From Monoplex corrugatus (lineage: Eukaryota; Mollusca; Gastropoda; Littorinimorpha; Ranellidae), in contig JAPXFY010000031.1 of NCBI GenBank assembly GCA_030674185.1, positions 34,197,039 to 34,261,038 of the forward strand: a stretch of DNA of 64,000 bases, read 5' to 3'. The position numbers and the translations under genes are program-made. Of this stretch, positions 29,517 through 41,960 are shown in pieces. Within the stretch, counting starts at the first letter, position 1. Every line of letters begins with the position of its first letter. The notes under the pieces are model-generated. The model had not been told where the DNA came from, made no database searches, and saw nothing but the letters and a program-made list of their open reading frames with translations.

Positions 29517-32345
29517 ATAAGGTACAACAACTGTTAGGACTAACTGGAGATGACAATGCCAGTGTCCACACTATTTATAAGCAGTCAAGTAGTAATTGTC
29601 ATCTTCGTCTTCAAGGATCATGCTTCACAGTGGCGGTGATATTTGTGCCATATTCAAACGATGTTGAGGTTTAGATAGTAAGTGAAGCTGGACGGCTTGG
29701 TTGAGCTGGTGGTTCAGACGAGACAGCTGACAGATCAGCAGGTTCATGCTTGCTGCACATTACAGACATTCACAGGGGCACGAGGCATTTGATGTGGTCT
29801 TGAATCCTCAGTAATACTAACAGACAAAACTATCATCTGCCTCTGCATTTCCCACCAGTAAATTCACTACTTCTGTCAGGTATGTACGAGATCGTGACAA
29901 GTAGTGGCATTATCCAGAACTGGGTTTCCTTTTTCTGCGATTAATCTTTTCAGTGATACCTGGTGAAATGGTCTGGTTTTGATGAAAAGGCGATCGTGGA
30001 ATATGCGAGGTCATTATTATCACTATCCAACTGACAGTGAAAACTCATCCCTCAACATTTAAACAGCATATCTGAGTATTTTATAGGATCCGTCAGATAC
30101 GCAAAGGTTTGGGCAGTCATTTTCAAGGTATTTCTTTAGTCATGGACACACCTGGGATTGGGTCTGTTCCCTCTACCTGAAACAGTGCAGGTGTGCAGTG
30201 GAGAGAGAACACCGCAGTCAACAAGGCAAACGTGCAAGGTCTGTCTTGTGATCAAAATGAAATCCTCGTAACAGCATGAAAAGGGGCCCAGAATTACAGG
30301 GGAAAAGTCATGGGGAAAAGGTCAGAGAATTAGAAATCAGCATAATGAAACAACAAGAAGAAAATACATTTTTCAAAATGAGAAGTGGAAAAGCGAGTTT
30401 GCTTCAAGTTACTTAGCAGCAATCACAACATGGCTCATTCTCTATCTAGAAACCCATCAACTTATCATATGAAATTGGAATTGCCAATGCTAAATCCAAA
30501 GGACACTGACTGCTATCAGCCAGAGATACAATGGTTTCTTTATTACATTCTGTTCCGTGCCTTGACTTTGTGAGACTGTAATTGAGTGTAATGTCCATTA
30601 CGACTTGTGCATCGTCACATGTGTAGAAGAACTGTTAAGAATGACTAGAGATGATAAAATGAGGCAATGGATGATTAATTTGCTGTGACTCTGTAGATGA
30701 CAGCACTTCTAAGACTACCCTTGTCTTTAGATCGACACAGCTTTGTATGATTTGATTTGCAAATTGTGGCTTTGACAGTGACAAATTCGCTATGAATCAT
30801 TCCAGTAATGGCCTTGGTTGCTGTTTGGATGATCTTGATAGATGAGAAATTTTCCGAGAATCTATTTAGCTTTAACGCTTATAATCAACTTTGATCTTAA
30901 TACAAGCATGACTATACATGATTCCTGATTGCACATTCTGGCTTTGACAGCGAGAGATTCACTGAGGATGGTTTTCAGTGATGGTCTTGGTTGCTGCATG
31001 GTTGAATAAATCATTGAAGTAATGGATGACAGATTTATTTTGAATCTATTCTGCTTTTAACATTTTCTAATAGAAAACTGTCTTTAAATCAGTATAATTG
31101 CGTGTAATTTTGAATCACAAATTGTGGCTTTTTCCTCATCAAGCAGTGTGCTTTTCATCAGTAACGTTATTCTAAAATCAGAGCGTGCAACAGTCATGTC
31201 CCTTACAGGAAACTTACGAGTGTGGAAAATGGGAGCCAGACCTAATCTCAACGAAACTCCTTCAGAAATGTAAGTCACGCTACAAATAATGGCCTGTCTT
31301 CAAGACAGAAATAAAAGAAATGAACAGCTTCTTGAAAACTTTCAAGACATCAAAGTCAACTCTGACCGGCATGGTGAATGAAAGAAAAATTTCGGAATCC
31401 ATCATGGAGACTATAGGTGTACCGACTTCGTTACATCTCTACTGACCATTGATCATCTGTTCAATGATCAGGTGGACAGTCACAAAAACAACAACAAAAA
31501 AACAAAAAAATAGCACCCATCCATTTCCGCAGACCATTGGGGTGGACGTACAGGTCCTGAGTGTACAGAATTAGGTAACATATATTTCTCAAAGAAAAAA
31601 ATCGGCATGCTGAGACAACAAGAAGAAAGTACATTTTTCAAAATGAAAAGTGGAAAAGCAAGTTTGCTTCAAGTTACATAGCAGTATCACATCATGGCTC
31701 ATTCTCTATCTACAAACCCATCAACTTATCATATGAAACTGGAATTGCTAATGCTAAATCCAAAGGACGCTGACTGCTATCAGCCAGAGATGGAATGGTT
31801 TCTTTATTACATTCCGTTCCGTGCCTTGACTTTTGAGACTGTAATTTCCAGTAAGACTTGTGCATCATCATATAAGGTACAGCTGTAAGGAATAACAAGA
31901 AATGATAATGTCCTGTTTATGCGGCAGTTAAATAATAGTCATCTTCGTCTTCTATGATTATGCTTCACAGTAGTGGTGATATTTGTGCCATTTTCGAATG
32001 ATGTTGAGGTTTAGATAGTAAGTGAAGCTGGGCGGCTTGGTTGAGCTTAGGGTTCAGTTGAGGCTGATGACTCAATTCAGCAGGACAGCTGGGTAGATGT
32101 TGGTGTGACTGACTGACTCACAGCCACAGACAAACAGCCTCCTTAATGACGGTGTGGCTTTAGAGAAGGAGCAGTGTTCGTATCGTCTTGATCCCGAACA
32201 GGTTGATGTTTGCTGCACATTACAGACGTTCACAGAGGCATGAGGCACTTGTGTTGAAGCCTTGTGCATTGACACACTCTTCAGATGTGTTCTGGAATCG
32301 TCAGTAATACTAACAGACGTTCACAGGGGCACCCCCGTGCTCGGC
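29517..32345 (+). repeat. Block of diverged direct repeats (Gypsy-derived?)
   Basis: Three sets: 30342-30580 with 31605-31850 (ATGGCTCATTCTCTATCTA, ACCCATCAACTTATCATATG); 29600-29700 with 31940-32045 (GATGTTGAGGTTTAGATAGT); and 29745-29820 with 32205-32320 (GCTGCACATTACAGAC). The order is partly conserved, as in a large old duplication. A GTGCAT-TGTCACATAAGGTAC motif continuous with the Gypsy integrase fragment recurs, so part of the block probably derives from the same retroelement. No intact ORF. Confidence 0.6.
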
Positions 32346-32984
32346 CATACGCACTGACGCCTGGTGCCATGTTTATCTTGGGAATATGTAATGGTTGTTT
32401 CTGCCCAGACAGGACCACCACCTTGTCATGGTCAGGGGGCTTTAGGCCCCAATGATCCCTTGAGCTATACCGACAAGGGCGTCTTGTTAGAAGGCTTTGG
32501 TTTTTCAGTAGTGACAGACCTGATTACCAAGGTAATCTAGTAATTGGCTGGGCTATAAGCAATACGAACTTGAACTTGATGGCTGTTTCCCATTGCCTTC
32601 CATCGGTTTTCTGTCAGGGTTTACTCCCTTAGCCTTGACACCTACAAGGCAGTGGTGCTATCTATCCATATCTGAGGGTCTGGTTCGTAGGCACCAGGGC
32701 GTGCCCACACGCCAGTGGGCCTGCGTGCCGCACATCTGTGGACCAGACCTTCCGAGTCTCTCAAGTTTAGCTTGAGTCCATGAGGTGCTGCAGTTACCGC
32801 ATGTTGCCACAAGGAGGCACAATGTAGGGCTTGCTAATGGAGAGGTTAGGTACTGACAAAGAGAGATTTGCCCATTCTGCTCTCCTTTTTGCATAGGTGC
32901 AAGCAACAGTGCTAGCCAGTGGTGCAGGCTGCAAGTGACCGGTGACAAGCACGCAGTCACTAGCCAACACACTAGACACGTCAT
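32346..32984. other. SINE-like tail and unassigned sequence
   Basis: A short AATTGGCTGGGCTATAAGC tail occurs at 32533-32552. The ~80 bp block shared with 28290 lies at 32905-32985 and runs directly into the RTE fragment. Confidence 0.45.
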
Positions 32985-33190
32985 ATCAGAAAAATCAGAG
33001 CACCTAGTCACAATAGGAAAGCTGGAGGGAAATACATTACCAGGTAGACCCAGGGAGAAAATATTGGACGGACTTGCAGAGTGGCTGAGGACAGAGAGGG
33101 TGGGAGATGTACTTGCAGCGACAAGGGACAGATTCGTATCGCCAACGCGATGCTGCGGGGCACATGATGATGATGTGTATCTGTGTATAT
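32985..33190 (+). pseudogene. RTE-family 3' end fragment (second family)
   Basis: Encodes the basic C-terminal motif GRPREKILDGLAEWL and ends in GATGATGATGTG. Same family as the fragments at 33865, 53330 and 55640. Confidence 0.65.
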
Positions 33191-33864
33191 CATCTTTAAA
33201 AAATAGAAAGAAAAAAAGGGGCGACGTGTGAGTGGAATCACAATCAGCTACTAAATTATAAACTTATCTCACCAATATTTTGTATAATCACATGACAGAA
33301 AGCTCTTCCAATCAATATCACATAGCCTTATCTGCTTATCAGCATGGTGGATTGAAATAACGACTTTTTTTACTGTAGCTCCTCCAGTCTGTCGTCCAGC
33401 CCCAATTGAAAGATGAATAAATCAATCAATAAAGAAAAAAGAAGAAATTAAGAAGAAAGAAAAAAATGTCTATATAACAACAATAAACACACACAGTACA
33501 CACATGTACCCACATGTCGCGATATCAGGATAGAATACAATAAATCAAGCAAGTAAATGAAAAACAGAACAAAGTAAACAGAAAACACACACACATAAGA
33601 CACAGACACACCAGTACACACATTCATAAAGAAAATAAAACATACAAAGCAGCCAAACACTACGACAAATTTAAAGACAGACAACAAACTGCAAAGAAAC
33701 AATCACTGGGACAACCTTCACCTTTCTCCAACTGTCTTTTCCATTTCTTATCATTTCCTTTATCTCTGATCCAGGAAAAGCCAAACACTTTCCCAGGTCT
33801 TCCATGCTGTAGGAGTGAGCAGTGTTAAATTAAGATTGTTACTGATTGCTTTGGCTGACCATTT
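33191..33864. other. A-rich, CA-rich unassigned sequence
   Basis: No gene. A-runs and CACACA runs near 33420-33620; otherwise featureless. Confidence 0.4.
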
Positions 33865-34080
33865 ATAGGTCATTTTATGAGGAAAGGGGAATTAGAGCAC
33901 CTGGTCACATCAGAAAAGCTGGAGGGAAAGAATACCACGTAGACACAGGGAGAAAATATTGGACGGACTTGCAGGGTGGCTGAAGACAGAGAGGATGGAA
34001 GATGTGCTTGCGGCGACAAGGGATAGATGCATATGGAGGGCCATGATTGCAAACGCCATGCGGCAGGGCACATGATGACT
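33865..34080 (+). pseudogene. RTE-family 3' end fragment (second family)
   Basis: Starts at the CATTTTATGAGGAA block and runs through the RPREKMLDGLAEWL-type region to AACGCCATGCGGCAGGGCAC and TGATGACTG. One or more indels break the frame. Confidence 0.65.
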
Positions 34081-34830
34081 GTTGTTTTTCCTTTCATAGT
34101 AGACTTTGTCCACTTCCCCTAACTATTCCATTTTTGTTGTTGTAATATCAGTGGCATGATGACTCATATTTTGTTTGTGAAGGTATGATTTTAAGTGTCA
34201 AAGGACTTCGGACTTGCCAAGATGCAGAATATTTATTGTGCCGGTATTACCTGCAAATTTGCCCTCACGTTCATTTCCCTTAATACCACATTACCATCAT
34301 GTCCAGAAGAATACATCCATGAGAGATTTTGTAGATCGATACTGCACATTGCTTTTGTGCCAGTCTACATTGCTTTAGTGCCAGTCTGGGGTGCCTACTC
34401 CATGGCAGGTTTTTGAAGTAGGTTCAGCAAGTTGGTCAGGATGAAGATTTGACAATGATAAAAAAAAAAAAAGATGATATTGGATCAGCCTATCTGCAAC
34501 GTTTTTTTTTTACAATACAGAACCATTCAGACACGAGCCGTAAACAGAATCTGTATGGTCATTGTCATTTATCGAACGAAATCTCTTATTCATTTATCAA
34601 CGAATTTACAACTAATTTCAACCTGCTTGCAACATGAGCCGAACTAGTTTTATCCTATAAATTTCTTTTATCCTATAAATTTTCATATGTTTTTACAATT
34701 TTCAGTGATTTCACCTGTTTCGCATACTTTGTTGTCACATTTGAGTCCTCTTCTCCCGCTGGTTGAAGCAGCAGGGAAGTTTGTCTTTTTCTCCGAATTT
34801 TTGTATTTGGTGTTTGTTTGTGATCTTACA
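34081..34830. other. No recognised feature
   Basis: AT-rich, with short ORFs that lack recognisable motifs. Confidence 0.35.
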
Positions 34831-34985
34831 TTCACGCTTGACAAAGGCCAGTTGGCCGAAAATTTGCTCCTGTCTTGTCTGGTTGTATTAAATACGCATT
34901 TTGATTCTATTTTCGTGTTTTTCTGGTTTCTGTTTGCTTGAATGCGGGCAGTCGCATTTGTTTTGGATTTTGTTGGCACTGCCAA
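34831..34985 (+). repeat. Conserved hairpin-bearing repeat, copy 1 (Penelope/retrozyme-like?)
   Basis: ACGCTTGACAAAGGCCAGTT followed by GGCCGAAAATTTGC, then CCTGTCTTGTCT and TTAAATACGC. GGCC-AGTT-GGCC is a hairpin followed by GAAA. A second copy is on the opposite strand at 60935-61090. The hairpin-GAAA layout resembles the core of hammerhead ribozymes found in Penelope-like elements and retrozymes, but the CTGANGA box is not intact. Confidence 0.4.
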
Positions 34986-35584
34986 ATTTAATATTTTTGC
35001 TGATGAATTTTCTTTTTTTAAGCTGCAGAAATAGTTAATTTTTGTTCGCTCCGCAAACCCACCTTGTTTTAGATTAAGTAGTACTACCTGCATCTTTGTC
35101 TCTTTTAGTTACATTAACTGTTGTGTATCATTCTCTTGCTGTGTTTTTTCCCATCTGACAAATTTCGTTTAGCTTCGAAATTCTGAATACTCTTAATTAA
35201 CGATCTCTTCTGTTTTGTTATTATGTTTATCATCGTTGCAGCTGAGATTGTTTAGGACCTCACTTTTATCAAATGCTAATAAAATGCATTGGGGTCAATG
35301 GCCGCACCATATCCAAATATATGGCCGGCAGATGTCCATCCTAAAATAATATTGTTTGCCTTTTAAAAGCTCACAGGCAAATTACATTCACAGTGCCATA
35401 CAGCAAATATTCTACAAAAACTATCAATTTCCAAAAGATGATCACTAACTTAATTTCATATCCATTAAACAAAAAGATATCTTACAATAAAAAAAACAAC
35501 AACAATATTCGCCATTCATGTTTCAAAAGTACAAATTATGTGCACAGTGATATGTGCACATGTTTTTTTGTGTGTGTGTTGTGC

Positions 35585-35690
35585 ATGTAGTGATGTATGG
35601 ACCAAATACAGAATGTAAACACGCGAAGTCAATACTTCATCCAAATGACGGCAATGTTCCCGTGACGTCACTGGGAGAGATAGGTACTTT
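35585..35690 (+). repeat. Inverted repeat arm, left
   Basis: AATGTAAACACGCGAAGTC ... TTCCCGTGACGTCACTGGGA is the reverse complement, with a short insertion, of 37935-38012. The arms enclose about 2.25 kb. Confidence 0.8.
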
Positions 35691-36608
35691 TTTTTGTTTT
35701 TGCAGACCCGGTTGTCTGATGCTTGGGGGAAAAATAAAAATATGTTGAAACTCGGGAAGTTCAATGAGTGCCACGTTAAAAGTATATCGCAGGAGAAAGC
35801 GTGTATCGCAGGAGAAAGCGGTTGGTTCTGCCATGCATCGCAAGGGGGATACATTTGGGGATTGGGGGTGAGATTGAGAAATTGTTTCTCTACTTTGAAG
35901 TATCGCAAGGAGAATTTGGTCTTGCCATCTATCAGGGAAAGAATTTAGTCTCTTTTTATCATAGGAGAATTTAGGGTCACTCTGTCTCCAACATCACATA
36001 CAACCAGAAAGGAGAGTGACGAGAAGAAATACACAAATACGCTGGACATGATTCTCAAAGCAGTCCACACATAAACTGATAACTACAAAGCCTTTATTCA
36101 ATTAAAAAAAAGCGTAATTCACCAAGCGTGTGTGCCAGAATCCTAATAGTCCTAAAACCCTAAGATGCACTACGAATCTTCACTAACTTACTTATCACTG
36201 AAATACTGAGCACTTCCATAATTCCTACTCTATTCCCTCTCTCTCTCTCTGCTTCATGGCAAAGAAAACATACTACCTACTTCTATCCCTACCCTAACAA
36301 AAGTATAAGATGAAACGTAGTCACATACCTTTAAGATAGATTGGAGACTTCTCTCGTTCACTGACTCACTGTCACACTGGATGCCGACTCAGTGCTGACT
36401 CTCCCACTCTAATTACTCTCCCACTAGTAAGTCTCCCACTCTAGTAAGTCCTAACCACTGACTGCTAGCCTATATACAGTGCGATTCCCATTTACCGATC
36501 TTTGTCTCTGCTACAAACATTCCCAGCTGCCCTCTAGCTGTTGATATCAATAAAACTGGGCATTTCAAATTTGGGGAACTTGGCGATCCTGGCATAGCTG
36601 CCTTGGTC
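35691..36608. other. No gene; interior of the inverted-repeat pair
   Basis: Holds a small direct repeat of TATCGCAGGAGAAAGCG (35786-35819) and CTCCCACT repeats near 36405-36440. Nothing else is recognised. Confidence 0.4.
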
Positions 36609-36745
36609 GTCATTCAACATACCTATAAATTTTCTTGGACAGTGATGGCGATATTGACATCGCGGCCATGGTCATCATTCAACATGCCTATAAATTTTCT
36701 TGGACAGTGATGGCGATATTGACATAGCGGCCATGGTCATCATTC
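36609..36745 (+). repeat. 64 bp tandem repeat, ~2 copies
   Basis: GTCATCATTCAACATGCCTA and TTTTCTTGGACAGTGATGGC recur with 64 bp spacing. Confidence 0.9.
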
Positions 36746-36787
36746 CACAGTCCCGTCATTTGCTTGGGCATTGGTATTTGCTGAGAA

Positions 36788-37130
36788 ATGTTGATAATCT
36801 GGTTATCCACCCTTTGTGCCCATTAAAGGTGGATAAGAACCATGTGAGAGTTAGATCCCGTTTGAATGGCAATTGCTGAGTGACAAATTAATTTATGGAT
36901 GGCGTGATCTCCAGTGCGCCTACCTCATTAACTCATCTACCGAGTCGGTCAAAGGAATGTTGGTAATTCAGGCCATCCGCCCTTCGTGCCCACTAAAGAT
37001 GGATGAGAACCACGTGGGCTCTAGACCCTGTCCGAATGGAAATAACTGAGTGACCAGTTGAATTATGGATGGCCTGATTTGCAGCACACCCACCTCATTA
37101 ACTCGTCTCCCAAGTCAGTCGAAGGAATGT
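36788..37130 (+). repeat. ~172 bp tandem repeat, 2 copies
   Basis: Both units contain TTCGTGCCCA(C/T)TAAAG(A/G)TGGAT, AGAACCACGTG-like and CTCATTAACTC blocks, and both end CGAAGGAATGTT or AAAGGAATGTT. Confidence 0.85.
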
Positions 37131-37154
37131 TTCTTCCCCCTAGAGGGGGGGGGC

Positions 37155-37460
37155 CCTGTGATAAGTATTTGGTGTTGAACGAGATTTGTGAGATAAGATT
37201 GTGCTAATAGTAGCTATTCAGTGAACCCGAGTTGTGAGACAGGACTGTGTTGATAGTGGATAATCCATGAACCAGAGTTGTGAGACAAGATTATATTAAT
37301 GGTGGATATTCTGTGAACCAGAGTTGTGAAACAGGACTGTGTTGATGATGTTATCCCGTGAACCAGAGTTGTGAGACAAGATTTATGTTAATGGTGGATA
37401 TCTTGTGTATGAGAGTTGTGAGACAGAATTGTGCTGATGGTGGACATCCTGTGATAAAGA
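37155..37460 (+). repeat. ~57 bp tandem array, ~5-6 copies
   Basis: Units of GAGTTGTGAGACARGA followed by TTGATGGTGGATAT and CTGTGAACCA, diverged from one another by about 10-20 percent by eye. Confidence 0.85.
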
Positions 37461-37934
37461 GTTGACAAGAATAGATCTACACCAAACACCTGAATACTTC
37501 ATATTCACTATTTGTGTTGGAATTGATGAGGTGTGCCATCAACCAGTCATTCTTTAGAACACATCCTTTTATCAGGTGTAGTGGTCGGTGTCCTCCCTTG
37601 CAAGAAAACCTAGTGTGTTCCTTGGGACTGCTGTGGTATTCCAACATACATAGTTTGGAACGTATCCATCGACAAAGCAAGGTGGTCAGTGTCTATCCAT
37701 ACTAAATACATGTATCTAGATGTGAGCGACGAAAAGTGGATGAGACCACCGCAGCTCCTGTTTTACCTGCTTTCTTTCCCGTTGGATGTTTGGTTTCTGT
37801 TTCTGAGGAGAAATGTTCTCTACGCTTTGTTGGTTGGCAGTTTTACTTGTAGTATAGGAGTAGAAAAAGGAGAAGAAAAAGGGGAGAAGAAGAGGAGCAG
37901 AAGACGAAGGAGGAGGAGAAAAAAAAACCGTTGT
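37461..37934. other. No recognised feature
   Basis: Includes a purine-rich GAAGAAGGAGGAG tract at 37858-37925 next to the right inverted-repeat arm. Confidence 0.4.
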
Positions 37935-38012
37935 ACCTGTCTCTCCCAGTGACGTCACGGGAATATTGACGTCATCTGGACTTCACGTGTTTACATTCAC
38001 ACTGACTGTAGG
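37935..38012 (-). repeat. Inverted repeat arm, right
   Basis: Partner of 35585-35690. Contains CCCAGTGACGTCACGGGAA and GTGTTTACATTCACAC. Confidence 0.8.
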
Positions 38013-38729
38013 CCTACATCATTTAAAGATCAAAACCCCAAAATAGTAATTCATAAAACATTGAATCAAGAACTACAACTCAATACAACTAGAACTACAA
38101 CTCAATACAACTCTTAACTGCCAATATATATACGCAGTTCACCTCACTTTCACACAACTACGTTTCTTCATCTCAAAAGCTTACAACAAATTGTTTCCCT
38201 TATCTATCATTCACCCATGAATCCTGACTTTCCTATAACTTGTTTCACAATAAGCCGATTCAACTTGCTCCTTCATAATCTTTACAAGTCTCAATTTTTG
38301 GCAAGTAAATTTCTCATGCTAACACTCTACAGATCCGAAGGTGAATTAATGCTGCAAAAGGAAACTTTTGTTCAAACATTGGTAATCTCAAGAAATATAA
38401 ATAAAAGATTCACCAACCTGCTAACACATTAGCAGCTTACGACAAAAACAGACTTTTTAGTTCTCTTCAGGCATCAAGGGAACGTGACTGCTCCACCTGG
38501 CAATCTCTGGAGAACTGAGTTTCAGTTCAGATTTTTCAACACGCACTCCACGTTTTAACTTCACAGCCAATCCCAAAACATTTCTCATTTCAGCCAATGA
38601 GAACAAAGATACTGAAAACAACACTGGGTGTTCCAATCCACAAAAGCAAAATGAGCCAAAACACCTTGCACAACAGTGTGAAAAATGTAAAATCAGCAGT
38701 GTGAAAATAGTAAAAGCACATCCGTCACA
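38013..38729 (-). mobile_element. Presumed 3' LTR of the Gmr1-like element (start defined)
   Basis: On the minus strand the LTR would begin at 38729 with TGTGACGGATGTGC, right after the polypurine tract. A TATA-like TATATATATTGG lies near 38134. The lower end is not defined, and I could not align it with the sequence beyond the primer-binding site at 43770, so one LTR is probably truncated or replaced. Confidence 0.45.
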
Positions 38730-38732
38730 CTA

Positions 38733-38747
38733 CCCCCCCCCCCCCTT
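38733..38747 (-). other. Polypurine tract
   Basis: AAGGGGGGGGGGGGG on the minus strand, ending 3 bases before the TGTGACGG start of the presumed 3' LTR. Confidence 0.7.
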
Positions 38748-38785
38748 ACAGAAAAGACAATGACCAATTGTCTTTGAGAAGGAAC

Positions 38786-39153
38786 TCACTGAACCATTTG
38801 ATCAGCTGAGGATCGCAAGAGCAGATCTGTCAAGATGTTGGACGTGCCAGAAATGGGGCGAACCTTAAAAGAAAATTCCTGCAGCAACAATGCCCAGCGG
38901 AGAATTCTGGCGTTCCTGAAGCTGGACGTGCGGAGATAGGTCAACGGACGATGGTCGGTTTGCAAGACACTTCCCACAGAAACCTCACAAACTTCTGAAT
39001 ACCCCACACGATAGCGAGGCACTCCCGCTCGATTGTGCTGTAGTTGCACTCTCTTTGCAACAACTTGCGACTGGCAAACACGACCAGATGCAACACCCCA
39101 TCAAACTCTTCCAACAGAACAGCTCCAAGACTGACATCCAAATGAGGCAACAA
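38786..39153 (-). pseudogene. Gmr1-like element: RNase H domain
   Basis: Shows LGAVLLEEFDGVLHLVVFAS, ECNYSTIERECLAIVWGI with the catalytic Glu, and after a frameshift near 38945 LQTDHRPLTYL with the catalytic Asp. This is the final pol domain, as expected when integrase has been moved upstream. Confidence 0.8.
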
Positions 39154-39185
39154 AGAACAGGATTTGCAGACAGAATCGACTGAAT

Positions 39186-40407
39186 TCAGTTCAGAGCCTC
39201 AGCACATTCAGGTGTCCACACAATTGCATGAGACGACCGCAGACCCTCCTTAGTCAGATCAGGCAAAGGTGCTGACTGTGAAACAAAGTTTGGCACATAC
39301 TGCCTGTAATTGCCCAGCAAGCCCAACAGTGAACGAATTTGCTTTCTGGTTGTGGGAGTCGGAATCTGCAGAATCTTCTTGACCTTGCCATCTTGTGGAT
39401 GAAGCTTGCCATCACCAGTCACATGACCCAGGAATTCTAGCGAGCGAAAACCCGTCTCGATCTTTGAAGGATGAACTGTCAGACCAAAGTCACAAAGTCT
39501 CTTCAGCACTGCTTTGACATGAGACAGATGCGACTGCCAGTCAACACTGTGCACAACAATGTCATCAAAGATGTTAATAGCAGAACATGAGTCAAAATGA
39601 AGCATACGCATCATGTGCGGAAAGACGCAGGTGCAGATACGAGTCCAAAAGGCATGCGAACAAACTGGAAAGGTCCAACATGTGTAACAAAAGCTGTCTT
39701 TGGTCTATCCTCAGGTCGAACACAAACCTGCAAATAATTTTGGCCAAGTCAATCCGTGTGAACAACCCTAGACTCACTGAGCACGGAGAACAAACCCTCA
39801 ACATCCGGAATTGGTTCGGCCACCTGTAGTCAATACAAAATCGGCAAGAGCCATCTTTCTTCTGGACCAACACCACAGGAGCAGCATAAAGACTTCTTGA
39901 GTGTTCAATCACTCCAAGATCTAACATCGTTTGAACCTCTCTTTGAATGACCTCTTTCGCAGTGAAAGGAACACTGTACATCTTTCTTCTCACCAGACAA
40001 TCAGTGACAAGTGGAATGTCCAACCAAAGCTCTCCAGAAAAACATCCTGGCTTTGTCGTGAGGATGTCGGAAAACTCCTCAAAAATGCCTCTCATCTGTA
40101 AACATGCAGAAGGTGACAGTAAATCGTCGAACTTGATGTCGTCAACCCCTTCATCTGGTGTAGAAGTTGACATGGGAGTAGCCAATGTTGGTAACGGAAA
40201 AGAATCACTGGCCTCTTGCACAACACCAGCAGAACACACAGACAGATCAGTCTCTTGAGACACATCAACCTGAAGAATCGTTTGAATAACTTGAGGAGCA
40301 GGATCAACACTGAGTGGAGAGATCACGCTCCATGGTACAGTCGAACCCACAGACACAGAAGTCTCACACGCAATAGACTGTAAGCAACATGGCATCCCTG
40401 TGAACAT
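39186..40407 (-). pseudogene. Gmr1-like element: reverse transcriptase
   Basis: Starts with a spacer that follows the integrase tail, then EEFSDILTTKPGCFSG, FTAKEVIQREVQTMLDLGVI and APVVLVQKKDGSCRFCIDYR, the usual Gypsy RT entry. Frameshifts follow at about 39820 and 39610. The catalytic box is NIFDDIVVHS, where FDD replaces the common YLDD context, and then VHPSKIETGFRSLEFLGHV and IRSLLGLLGNYRQYVPNF complete the thumb region. It is not functional because of the frame breaks. Confidence 0.85.
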
Positions 40408-40466
40408 ACTTCTTCAACATATTAGCATGGAACACCTTCTTCTTTCCTTTCACGAGCACTCTATAG

Positions 40467-41499
40467 TCAGATGCATGACTGCCCTGACAGGGAATGGACC
40501 AAGCCAACTAGACAAGAGCTTGTTTGAGTTGGAAGGCAAAAGAACAAGCACTTCATCTCCAACCTGAAAACGTATGTCCTTTGCTTTCTTTCAAAGTACC
40601 TACGGTACTCTTTTCCTCTGGCTGATGCGGCAGCTGAATTATCCATGGCAATCTGACAACAGTGAGCAATGATGTTCTGCAAATTGAAGATGTACCTGTA
40701 CAGGGGTTTGGCATCTTGACCATCCTTACCTGTCCACGCATCATGCAGCAAAGCCACTGGCCCATGAACCTCTCTGCCAAAAAGAGCATGAACGGAGAAA
40801 ATCCTGTATTCTCTGATGGCAACTCGCGACATGCGAACAACAATGCAGGGATGTAGCGATGCCATTGCTTTGGCTGGCTTTGAACGACCCTGCGCAGCAT
40901 TGCTTTGAGTGTTCCATGAAAACGTTCTACCGTCCCATTTGCCTGTGGGTGATACGGTGAAGTTCTGATCCCCTGGCAACCGCACAGAGTATGAAACTGG
41001 CTCATGAGGTCGGAGGTGAATTGACTTCCCCGATCAGAAAACCCAAGCGTGAGAAGATTGAAAGTAATGCCTCCACCACCGAAGTAGACGAGATGTCCTT
41101 GAGAGGAACGGCATCTGGGTATCTGGTAGCTATGCCAATCAGTGACTGGATATACTTATGCCCTTGTTCTGAAGCAGGGGAAATTGGTCTGACAAGATCA
41201 ATCGCTACCCTATTAAACGCCGTTCCAATCACAGGCATGGCATCCAACAGTATAGGAGAAACTTTACACTTTGGAACTGTCCTCTGGCACACATCGCATG
41301 AAGAAACGTATTTTGTGACATTGGTGGTCACTCCTGGCCAGAAGAATTTCTCTCGTAACCTGGCCAGCGTTCTGGGAGACCCACAATGCCCAGCCAAAAC
41401 AAGATCATGTGCAACAGTAAGGACTGATGGTGGCAATGTAGATGGGACAACGACCTGTTCCAAGACCTGCCTCTCAGAAACGTACGATAGAGAACACAA
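40467..41499 (-). pseudogene. Gmr1-like element: integrase
   Basis: The HHCC zinc region is visible as AGHCGSPRTLARLREKFFWP and SSCDVCQR. The first catalytic Asp sits in VAIDLVRPIS. The second lies in SDRGSQFTSD, which is encoded in a different frame after a shift near 41045. The catalytic Glu is in SPYHPQANGTVERFHGTLK. The C-terminal part is shifted again near 40590, and its KKVFHANMLKKY-like end at 40400-40440 runs directly into the RT region, showing that IN and RT were one polyprotein. Confidence 0.85.
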
Positions 41500-41544
41500 T
41501 CTGTCACATGGAAGAAATAAGACGTTCCACCAGCTGATCCAACT

Positions 41545-41960
41545 TCACCAGACTGAGCCCAGTTGAAGCATTGCTTCAGCGAAGCGTCCTTCTTCTGACA
41601 AAGGTTTCCTCTCAACCACATGCTTGCATCTCGCACGTGTGACTGCGGCCAAAGAGAACGAAACAGCCTCTGCATCAATTCTCACTGAGTCATCCACACC
41701 AGGAACATTCCCAATGATAATGTCAGCAACCAGAGCCTCCAGTACACAACACACAACAGCTCCAGACAGATATGGAGACTGGACCTGAACCTCAGCCAAC
41801 TGAAACTTCTCAATACCAAACGACACACATTTGACTGACTTTCCGAGATACTAATCTTCTTTCACCAAACGTTTGCGGACTCCACACACAGTAGCTCTCG
41901 TGTCTCGCAAAACCAAACAAGACTCGCCATTCACAGAACCAGACTGTAAGCGCAACTGGC
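41545..41960 (-). pseudogene. Gmr1-like element: protease region
   Basis: Upstream frame gives CLVLRDTRATVCGVR, which aligns with the DTG(A/S) active site of retroviral-type aspartic proteases, with Arg in place of the Gly. After a stop at 41851, frame 41826-41545 continues with ADIIIGNVPGV, matching the second protease half. The active-site change would be expected to inactivate it. Confidence 0.6.

Noticed and set aside
37155..37460. Tandem array as a CRISPR-like repeat
   Set aside because: Contiguous diverged units without spacers, in a eukaryotic context.
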